Shown here: piece after piece, positions 24,762 through 32,767 of the stretch
Layout of the letters: each line of letters starts with the position of its first letter
Position numbering within the stretch: the stretch's first letter is position 1
Source: Candidatus Freyarchaeota archaeon
GTDB taxonomy: Archaea; Asgardarchaeota; Jordiarchaeia; Jordiarchaeales; Jordiarchaeaceae
Assembly: GCA_030587365.1 (NCBI GenBank)
Contig: JAUQZE010000027.1
Span: 186,001-250,000, forward strand
Length of the DNA: 64,000 bases
Direction: 5' to 3'
Program-made: the position numbers and the translations under genes
The notes under the pieces: generated by a model
The model's database searches: none
Told to the model about the DNA's origin: nothing
The model's input: the letters and a program-made list of their open reading frames with translations, nothing else

Positions 24762-25642
24762 CTAAACTCCACAAACATGTAAATTAATATAATTAGCTTT
24801 TCCCAAACTATAAGGTCTCAACAGACCTCTCTGAGATGTTTCGCATTGTCCAAATTTTGGACTCCTGACAAGTTTTGCCTTCTTTAGTCTAGCTAATGTG
24901 TTAGCGACAGAAATGTAACTCGAAGACTGTAATGTGTCCTTCAACCTTCTTTATAATTTTATACATTTCTTGAAATCCTAGTTTAAAATCATCATTAAGT
25001 TTATTGAAAAGAATTACAACATCATCCAAATTTTCTTCAGATGGAAGTATTACAGACGGTGGTTCTACGTTATCCTCTCTTCGAGTAATACAATTCACTC
25101 TAAGACCAGTTATGTAATCTGTCCCGTTTATTACTACTAATTCTTCATACTTGTGGTGAGCAGATAACTCATCCAATTCTTTTTTCGTTTTGTAGATAAC
25201 TCGCAAACCAATTCTTTTCGCCTTTTCAAAAGTTCTTGCCAAGTAAAATATCCTCAAAGCTAGTTCGCTTTTCTCTATTTCTTTATTTTTTTCTAAATCA
25301 CTCAAATCAAAAGTTAAGAAATAAACTTTATTGATGTCTACCCACGCTTCGATAGAATAAACGCCCTCTCCTTCAGCACGATCGATACGGACAACGCCGT
25401 GCAAGGAATCTAAGTAATGTTCGTATTCGTGGATAACTGTTTTTTTTATCGAGTTTGTGGGCTTTTAATCTTATTATATGTTGTTTTTGGTGGAATTCTG
25501 TAATTTTAAATCCTGTATTAATTTCTTCATGACCAACTGAACCCTCAGAATAATCACCATAGCCACTACCAAGGCTTTCATCAGACATAATTTTAACTTT
25601 CGGCATAGGTACTTTATGTTTTTTTGATAAACTTTTAATCAA
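24762..25642 (-). pseudogene. Metallopeptidase-like gene with C-terminal winged helix, two frameshifts
   Basis: Frame 1 from TTG 25642 encodes SLSKKHKVPMPKVKIMSDES and ends GFKITEFHQKQHIIRLKAHK. At a run of eight A residues near 25443-25450 the homologous frame changes; one base fewer gives TVIHEYEHYLDSLHGVVRID, an HExxH-type zinc site (H-E-Y-E-H). Frame 2 continues to 24901 (…KIIKKVEGH). A third frame then supplies SSSYISVANTLARLKKAKLV and RSPKFGQ, a winged-helix pattern, ending at 24762. Either the gene is dead or the A-run is a slippage site or assembly error; the second shift argues for decay. Confidence 0.55.
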
Positions 25643-26252
25643 ATCTATTGCGTCTTTTGGTTTTATTTTACCATACGTATAATTTCCCCTTCAATTTTTG
25701 TTTTTATCCTCAAGTTTCTGAGGAGCACCATGTATCTTTCATGTTTGCTTATAAACCCCCGGTCTCTTACAAAAACTAGCTAATTTTATGGAGAATTTTC
25801 AAATATTTTTGCAAACATCCTCCGAGACGCCCTTGAGGTGCGGCGGAAAATATGTTTTACTTTTTACCAGTTTAAGAGCAAAAATCAGAAAAAGAAGCCC
25901 GATTCAGATCGAGCAGTGCCAAAGTGGGAACACAGAATTAAAAATTGAAACTTTACAGGCTTACAGCAAACTAAAACTATTTCTTAAGAAAGGAAAAAGC
26001 AACGACTAAAAAATCTAATTATTCACATTACACTATTTATGGATTAAACAGAAAAAAAATTTCTGTCAAATAAATCGAGCCTGCCAAGAAAGAGAATTAT
26101 ACACCTAAGAGAGAACCCAAATGTTTACTCAAGAAAATAGTAGCAACTCCTCACGCCTATTACTATCCATTTGAAGATAGCTTTTAGCTTATCGTAGTTA
26201 CTTATAAAAGCTTCATCTAAGGCTAGCGGGTTTTGAAGTGATTTATCTTGAT
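25643..26252. other. Intergenic region
   Basis: No gene I can support. A 73-codon plus-strand frame at 25788-26009 has no Shine-Dalgarno and no recognisable motif. The 3' side is the terminator region of the minus-strand TPR gene. Confidence 0.35.
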
Positions 26253-27545
26253 TTATCTGAGTGGGTGTTTAAGCCTTGGGTTCCATTTGACTGCTTCATC
26301 AAAGCGTCTTCTGGCCTCCTCAAATCTCCCAAGCCCATAAAGGACGACGGCTTTATTATTCCATGCCTCAGCAAACTTTGGGTTTATTCTGATTGCCTCA
26401 TCGAAGCATCTCAGAGCCTCCTCAAACCTACCAAGAGCATAAAGAACACCACCCTTATTATACAGGGCGTCAATATGCATCGGATCTATTCTGAGCGCTT
26501 CATCAAGACACTTCACAGCTTTATCAACCCTACCCGTCTGATAAAAGGAAAAACCAATATTATTCCAAGCGTCAGCCTCCACCGGGTTCAATTTTACCGC
26601 CTCATCAAGACACTTCACCGCCTCCTCAAACCTGCCAACACTAACAAGAATAATACCCTTATTAGTCCAAGAAGAAGTGTGCTCCGGGTCTACTTTTAGT
26701 GCCTCATCGTAGCATTTCACGGCTTCCTCAAACCGACCGAGCCCCTCAAGGGCAAAACCCTTATTATTCCAAGCTGTGGCGTGCCTCGGATTTATTCTAA
26801 CTGCTTCATCGTAGCACCTTATGGCTTCCTCAACCCTACCCAGTCTACGAAGGGTAAAACCCTTATTATGCCACGCCTCATCAAAATCCGGGTCTATTCT
26901 AACCGCTTCATCAAAGCATTCCTCGGCTTCCTCAAACATACCAAGTTGAAGAAAAACACCGCCCTTATTATTCCAAACCTCAGCAAGCTCTGGATATACT
27001 CTTATCGCCTCATCGTAGCACTTCACGGCTTCCTCAAACCGGCCAAGCTTATGAAGAGTAAATCCCTTATTAGTCCACGATTGAACATCATCCGGGCATA
27101 TTCTCAGCACCTCATCATAGCATTCTACGGCTTCCTCAAATCTGCCAGACTCAAAAAGAGCGGCGCCCTTATTAAACCAAGCCTGAGCATTCATCGGTTC
27201 TACCCTGACCGCCTCGGAAAGACACTTCACCGCCGCCTCAAACCGGTCCAGCTCAAAAAGAACAACACCCTTATTAGTCAAGGCTGAAAAATGCTCCGGG
27301 TCTATTTTCAGTGCCTCATCGTAGCATTCTAAGGCTTCCTCAACCCTACCCAGTCTCTCAAGGACAAAACCCTTATTACTCCAAGCCCCAGCATGCATCG
27401 GATCTATTTTTATTATCTCTTCGTAGCATTTCATGGCTTCCTCAAATCTGCCAAGATCAAAAAGTTCAGCGCCTCTATCAAGCAGTTTGCTATATTTTTT
27501 AAATGTTTTATTAGCGTCTTTGTCCCGCCGAAACTTTCCCAACAC
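26253..27545 (-). CDS. TPR-repeat protein
   Basis: 430 residues from GTG 27545, nine bases after AGGAGG; the frame also includes TTG 27563, which precedes that site. After a basic leader (FRRDKDANKTFKKYSK) about eleven 34-residue TPR units follow, with consensus A-W-x-N-K-G-x-x-L-x-x-L-G-R-x-E-E-A-x-x-C-Y-D-E-A-x-R-I-D-P. The cysteine in E-A-x-x-C is conserved in most repeats. TPR solenoids bind protein partners. No catalytic domain, signal or membrane segment. It is similar in style to the divergent TPR gene at 28733, suggesting a shared family expansion. Confidence 0.85.
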   Translation of the reverse strand: MLGKFRRDKDANKTFKKYSKLLDRGAELFDLGRFEEAMKCYEEIIKIDPMHAGAWSNKGFVLERLGRVEEALECYDEALKIDPEHFSALTNKGVVLFELDRFEAAVKCLSEAVRVEPMNAQAWFNKGAALFESGRFEEAVECYDEVLRICPDDVQSWTNKGFTLHKLGRFEEAVKCYDEAIRVYPELAEVWNNKGGVFLQLGMFEEAEECFDEAVRIDPDFDEAWHNKGFTLRRLGRVEEAIRCYDEAVRINPRHATAWNNKGFALEGLGRFEEAVKCYDEALKVDPEHTSSWTNKGIILVSVGRFEEAVKCLDEAVKLNPVEADAWNNIGFSFYQTGRVDKAVKCLDEALRIDPMHIDALYNKGGVLYALGRFEEALRCFDEAIRINPKFAEAWNNKAVVLYGLGRFEEARRRFDEAVKWNPRLKHPLR

Positions 27546-28732
27546 GGAGCTAAACCTCCTCAAAACCGTTCGCAGAAATATTTTTTCAATCAGTTTTTCT
27601 ATTCTAATGGTTTTAATTTCAATCTCTAAGGAATCTTTTGGGGTCGGTTTCGCTTTAATAAATGTTAACGTCTTTTTTTAGAACACCCTTCGGAAAGATT
27701 AGATGTTCCCGTTTCCGATTTGGGCGACCCTTAAGATTTCTTTTCACATTTTTATGGCTGGTCTCCTCTTATTATCCATTCAAATCCTTATAAAGCCCCA
27801 CTTTTCACTCAAAAATAATGCTTCCCACGGACGCCCCTCTTTCGAATGCAAAAAATGTGTAAAAAGTATTCAAAAAATTACACAAAAAATAACATAAATT
27901 TTTACAGTCCAGCAGCCAAGCCTCCTCACTATTACTATAGTCGGTTAAAAGATATCCAATTATAGCCTGATTCACGCCCGCCACAAGGTTGCTCGGCTCT
28001 CATCTATCCTGCTTCAGGTTACTCACAATCTCATCATCTTATAATAATCACTACTTATGGATATTAAGATATAGTAATGCAACAAACAAGCCACCTCGGA
28101 TTAGTGTCATTAATCCAACAACACCCATTCCCAACTTTTTAAAAAATCTCGAAAGCTTTTAACAGGGGCTACTGTGGCGACATAAAAATGATTGAGGCAT
28201 GGAAGAAAGAGAGAAAAAAGCAGACAAAGATAGAGTGGAATAAGCCCTCAAACACTTCCGTATGATTGAAAACCTGTCCGAAGCAAATTTGAATCCCAAC
28301 CAATTTTTTATCTTGAGAATTTATCCAAAGAAATATGTAATTTTTAACCAATTTTTTACATATTTTTAGCATGCAATACCTTTGCGATTAATCCCCGCCT
28401 TTTTTTACTAGAAAAAGGAACCTCAGTAAAACTCTAAAATGAAAAACAAAAAAAAACGAGATAAATGAAAAAAAGAGAAAAAATCCCCCGAAAATCTAAA
28501 ACAACCCCAAAAAGCAACCCCAAACAGAGGAAAAATTCGCCCCAAAAACAGGCACACCCATTTATAAAGGGAAAAACGCCCCAAAAATCACTTGGATGCG
28601 GCGCAAAAACACGAACCTAACACAAAAAATGTGAAGGAACACCAGAAGAAACAATCTCCCCCCACATACTGGAGTGATAGATTTGAATTCTGGTATAATT
28701 AAAAACTTAATTTGGCAGAGGGATGTGAAGAA
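27546..28732. other. Long intergenic region between two divergent TPR genes
   Basis: About 1.2 kb, A+T rich, without a supported gene on either strand. It must hold divergent promoters. No repeat array or structural RNA recognised. Confidence 0.4.
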
Positions 28733-29821
28733 ATGATTGGGGAACAAGCAAAAAACTGGTACCGGAAGGGCTCCGCTCTACTAGAGATATACCGGAGCGA
28801 GGAAGCCCTAGATTGTTTTAATATGGTCTTGGAACTGGAACCAGAAATGGCGGAAGCCTGGTACAAGAAGGGCGTAGCCCTAGAGGACCTGTCCTTTTAT
28901 GAAGAAGCCTTGGAATGCTACAACAGAGCATTAGAGCTAAAACCAGACCTGGCGGAAGCCCTGCTCAACAAGGGTGCGGTGCTAAACAACATGGGCAGAA
29001 TCGAGGAAGCACTAAACCATTACAAAGAATCCCTAGAGAAGAGGCCAGACAAAGCTTGGCTATGGAACAATAAAGGATACTCCCTACTCGCACTGGGAAG
29101 GTTCAAAGAAGCACTCCACTGCTTTAACAAGGCTCTTGAACTTGAACCCGACAACTCGGATTTCTGCTTCAACAAGGGAATAGTACTAAACGACCTGGGC
29201 AGAAGCGATGAGGCGATAAAATGCCTCGACAGGGTCTTAGAACAAAATCCCCTCCACGAAAATGCACTATGCTGTAAGGCTGATCTACTAGCGGTTCAGG
29301 GTAGAGAAGCCGAGGCGTTAAACTGCTACTATAAATTAATAGTCGTAAACCCCTTCTCCGAAAAAGCCCTGCACAACATAGGGGTAATTACGCACAAACT
29401 ATACGGGGCCGAGGAAGCCCTAAAATATTTCAATAAGGTTCTGGAACTGAATCCCAGTGAAGCATTAGTCTGGGTCAACAGGGGATTATGCTTGTACGAG
29501 TTGTACCAGTTCGAGGAAGCCCTGAAGTGCTTCGATGAGGCTTTAAAACTGGAACCAGACTTCGCAGAAGCCTGGTACAAAAAAGCCCTAGCCCTATTTC
29601 TCCTAAGCAGATTCCGTGAAGCCCTCCAGAGCTGCGAGGAAGCACTAAGATTCAAACCAGACCACGAGGAAGCATGGTACTGCAAGGGAAAAATCCTAAT
29701 CGAACTAGAGAAGCTTGAGGAAGCCAAAGAGTGCTTTTTCAAAACTCTAGATTTGGATCCCAAGCATAAAAGGGCGAAGGAAGCCTTAAGACAGGTTGCC
29801 GTAATGCTCCGCGGAAAGTGA
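28733..29821 (+). CDS. TPR-repeat protein
   Basis: 362 residues from ATG 28733; TTG 28712 is in frame but GAGGGATGTGA lies between them. About ten TPR units (AEAWYKKGVALEDLSFYEEA, SEALVWVNRGLCLYELYQFE) cover nearly the whole length, followed by a short basic tail. No other domain. The units resemble those of the minus-strand TPR protein at 26253 but are less regular. Probably a protein-protein scaffold; the partner is unknown. Confidence 0.85.
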   Translation: MIGEQAKNWYRKGSALLEIYRSEEALDCFNMVLELEPEMAEAWYKKGVALEDLSFYEEALECYNRALELKPDLAEALLNKGAVLNNMGRIEEALNHYKESLEKRPDKAWLWNNKGYSLLALGRFKEALHCFNKALELEPDNSDFCFNKGIVLNDLGRSDEAIKCLDRVLEQNPLHENALCCKADLLAVQGREAEALNCYYKLIVVNPFSEKALHNIGVITHKLYGAEEALKYFNKVLELNPSEALVWVNRGLCLYELYQFEEALKCFDEALKLEPDFAEAWYKKALALFLLSRFREALQSCEEALRFKPDHEEAWYCKGKILIELEKLEEAKECFFKTLDLDPKHKRAKEALRQVAVMLRGK

Positions 29822-30016
29822 TGCAGGAATGAATAATAAAGAGAAACAAAAAATAATAATGAATAGGAGTACCGAACCATTCCCAACATAAAACTATAAA
29901 TGTCTGAGCAATCCTAACAATAACACAAAAACAGTTAACGCGAATTACGATGACACAATGCAAATATCAATATAAAATGAAGTATTTGGATTAGCGAGCA
30001 AGTTAAAATTCTAGTT

Positions 30017-32506
30017 TTAGAATACAATTTTTCTAATATTTTTTACAGGATTTATATCTTCAGCCGGATCTGTTGGCGTTTGAACCACAGCCATCTTATA
30101 GACAAGATTAAAATCTGCAATGATTAGTCCCTCCTTTCCTTTTTCTATTTCGCATAGCCTGTAACTAGCATCCCCTTTTTCTTTACATCCTTCATGTTCC
30201 AAAGTCTTAAAATATTTATTATGAAGTTGACCGTATATCGAAGTTCCGCCATAGAGAGCGGCATTAGATATTATGACATAGGATGGGCTGCTTGTAACAT
30301 GAGTGTGAGCATCCATGTGAAACCTATCAACAGCTGGATTAAAAGAGGGAACAAATACCATATCTACTCTTCCCCTCAAAAAACGGATGAAATTACCAAA
30401 ATCCCGGCAAATAAGTACTGCAAACTTCCCAAACCGGGTCTCATAAGCGTATATCAAGTTTTCCCCAGATACCATCCTTCTCTGCTTCGTTATTACCGAA
30501 TCTTCAAAGTCCGAGGGCTTGATTTTCAACTGGGTTGGTACATCTTCATCAGAGTCCAAAATTAATCGACAAAGATTATGATTTTCTTTATCATAGTAGC
30601 TGCCAGGAATTATTATCATACCCACACATCGGTTCTTTATCTCACACAACCAATCCTCGCAAACACAAAGTTCTGGCAAGCATACAATGTTCGCCCCCTC
30701 ATCCTTTGCTATTTTGAGAGCTTTTAGAACCTTCGCTTTCGTAGCTTCTTTATCTTTTATTACTGGTGGGAACGAATCGGTTAATAATTCAAAATCAAGT
30801 TGCACTGTCGCAATCCTTACAATCTCCTTCTCCCTCTTTGAGATGAAAACATCTTTAATTCGTGGAAATTCAATATTATTCTTCAAATCATCAAAGACTT
30901 CTGATATAACCCTTATCTTTTCCTCTGCGTCCATACTCTTAGTTGTCTCAATTTTACCGCGAATTTCAGCCTTTTTTTCTGATGATGGTATATACTCACA
31001 GAACTCGGAGATCTTCGCCGCCAACCCTTCCAATCCAACCTCTAATGACAGATAGTTAAGGATAGATAGTTGCCTCGCCTTTTCACTAGTCTCCAATCCG
31101 AGGGCCTCAAGGGGAGAGCCTCTTGCCTCTAGACATATTGCCCTCGCTTTCTCTTTAACCTCTGTTATTATACTCGTTATTCTCTGGTCAATTATTGGAA
31201 GCCCCCTCTTGACTATTTTAGTTGCTCCCGGTGCCTTTTCTTTTGTGGATTCCAAGAGTTCCGCAGCACGGTCACAGTAACGCCTATAAACTTGGAGACC
31301 ATGTTGCATGGTCTCCAAGTCCGATTCCTTCAGCTTCCGAGTTTCTCTCAGGGCGTTTGCGAGGTTTTCCACAGCTTCAAGGAGCTTACCGGCACTTTCT
31401 GAACCTCTCGACGCCGCTTTTGCCTCAGCAATATACTTCTGTACCACAGCTTCAGCCTCTTGCTTCCCAAAAGTAATCATATAGAACGAACGGTAAAACG
31501 GAAGACAGAATTCAGCAGGATTGGGATAAGATTCCTCAGCTGATGACTTTTCAAAAAATTCCAGAGCCTTTTCTAATTCTTCTCTGAACTTTTCTTCACT
31601 TTCCGCCACAGTTGCTCTAAAAATAGACGCCCAGCCCAGAGAATTATTTGCATACGCCCTCACATCGCTGTCTTCGTCCTTTGCCAGCCTAATTAGGTCT
31701 TCCCAGGCCTGTTTCTTGTCCTCTTCTGGTATATGCGGAAACGCGTGAACCAACGCTTCTGCCGCGTCCCGCCGTGCTTCACACTTTTCGTCCTGTGTCA
31801 GCTGGTGTAGATCTTCCCATGCCTGCTTTCGGTTCTCTTCTGGTATATGTTGATATGCTTTACCCAACGAGAATGTCGCGAACCACCGTACATACTTGTC
31901 TTCGTCCTTTGCCAGCCTAATTAGGTCTTCCCAGGCCTGTTTCTTGTCCTCTTCTGGTATGTGCTGAAACAAGTAAATCAACGCTTCTGCCGCGTCCCAC
32001 CGTACAGTGCTTTCTTTGTCCTCTGTCAGCCTAATTAGGTCTTCCCATGCCTGCTTTCGGTTCTCTTCTGGTATATGCGGAAACGCTTCACCCAGCGCTT
32101 TTGGCACGTACAAACGTGCAAGGCTGTCTTCATCCTTTGTTAACTGGTGTAGGTCTTCCCAGGCCTGTTTTCTATTCTCTTCTGGTATGTGTGGAAACGC
32201 TTCACCCAGCGCTCTTGCCGCGTATGACCATGTAAGGCTGTCTTCGTCCTTTGCCAGCCTAATTAGGTCTTCCCAGGCCTGTTTCTTGTTTTCTTCTGGT
32301 ATATGCTGAAACGCGTAAATCAACGCTTCTGCCGCGTCCCACCGTACGAGGCTGTCTTCATCCTTTGTTAACTGGTGTAGGTCTTCCCAGGCCTGTTTCT
32401 TATCTGGGAGGACTGCAAAATTATAGCCGATTAGTTTTAATGCCTTTCTACGTTCTTCGCTTTCGCTGCTTTTGATTTTTATGTGAATCTTGTCCTGATT
32501 TACCAA
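30017..32506 (-). CDS. HEAT-repeat protein fused to a C-terminal nitrilase (carbon-nitrogen hydrolase) domain
   Basis: 829 residues from TTG 32506, seven bases after AAGGTG. Residues 30-300 are seven near-identical 38-residue HEAT-like units (KKQAWEDLIRLAKDEDSxVR-x-A-A-x-A-L-x-x-A-F-x-H-I-P-E-E). A helical middle region (300-560) follows. Residues 570-820 are a carbon-nitrogen hydrolase: IVRIATVQLDF, Glu in NIVCLPELCVCE, a Lys near PTQLKIKPSD, and the nucleophile Cys in AVLICRDFGNF, then DMVFVPSFNP. The triad Glu-Lys-Cys is present. Nitrilases cleave or condense amide and nitrile bonds. The solenoid plus hydrolase layout recalls conflict-system effectors, but substrate and role are unknown. 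Confidence 0.75.
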   Translation of the reverse strand: MVNQDKIHIKIKSSESEERRKALKLIGYNFAVLPDKKQAWEDLHQLTKDEDSLVRWDAAEALIYAFQHIPEENKKQAWEDLIRLAKDEDSLTWSYAARALGEAFPHIPEENRKQAWEDLHQLTKDEDSLARLYVPKALGEAFPHIPEENRKQAWEDLIRLTEDKESTVRWDAAEALIYLFQHIPEEDKKQAWEDLIRLAKDEDKYVRWFATFSLGKAYQHIPEENRKQAWEDLHQLTQDEKCEARRDAAEALVHAFPHIPEEDKKQAWEDLIRLAKDEDSDVRAYANNSLGWASIFRATVAESEEKFREELEKALEFFEKSSAEESYPNPAEFCLPFYRSFYMITFGKQEAEAVVQKYIAEAKAASRGSESAGKLLEAVENLANALRETRKLKESDLETMQHGLQVYRRYCDRAAELLESTKEKAPGATKIVKRGLPIIDQRITSIITEVKEKARAICLEARGSPLEALGLETSEKARQLSILNYLSLEVGLEGLAAKISEFCEYIPSSEKKAEIRGKIETTKSMDAEEKIRVISEVFDDLKNNIEFPRIKDVFISKREKEIVRIATVQLDFELLTDSFPPVIKDKEATKAKVLKALKIAKDEGANIVCLPELCVCEDWLCEIKNRCVGMIIIPGSYYDKENHNLCRLILDSDEDVPTQLKIKPSDFEDSVITKQRRMVSGENLIYAYETRFGKFAVLICRDFGNFIRFLRGRVDMVFVPSFNPAVDRFHMDAHTHVTSSPSYVIISNAALYGGTSIYGQLHNKYFKTLEHEGCKEKGDASYRLCEIEKGKEGLIIADFNLVYKMAVVQTPTDPAEDINPVKNIRKIVF
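31640..32400 (-). repeat. Near-identical 114-bp tandem coding repeats
   Basis: Seven units within the HEAT segment share long runs such as GGTCTTCCCAGGCCTGTTT and TCTTCTGGTATATG at 114-bp spacing. Identity at synonymous positions indicates recent duplication or gene conversion, so copy number may vary between strains and assembly could be collapsed here. Confidence 0.7.
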
Positions 32507-32653
32507 CCCTCTACACCTTCTACTATAATATTAGTCTAACTTGAAATTCTTTCTATTATGTATTCAGTATTAATTTAATAGAAAAGAATACTTGAGTGGA
32601 AAATGGGAAGAAAGAGTGGCTTGCTTTAAACCTTTATGTAGTAGCTACCCCAA

Positions 32654-32722
32654 TTATATTCCTTCCCAAAAACTTGGATTTATTCTTTTTGCTTCATAGT
32701 AGCATCTTCTAGCTTCATCAGA
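32654..32722 (-). pseudogene. TPR C-terminal fragment
   Basis: The minus-strand frame SDEARRCYYEAKRINPSFWE, ending in a stop, matches the second helix of the local TPR consensus (E-A-x-x-C-Y-x-E-A). About 22 codons remain with no start. Confidence 0.4.
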
Positions 32723-32767
32723 AAGAGAGCGACGCGTAAGACTTCAAGCTAAGTCGCTGATAGTAAG

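Noticed and set aside
25788..26009. 73-codon plus-strand frame
   Set aside because: No Shine-Dalgarno, no motif and no neighbour support.
26253..27502. Long plus-strand frames opposite the TPR gene
   Set aside because: Periodic Tyr/Phe/Leu-rich antisense of the TPR repeats.
31640..32400. Possible CRISPR-like array
   Set aside because: Spacing is 114 bp and in frame with 38-residue HEAT units; it is coding.
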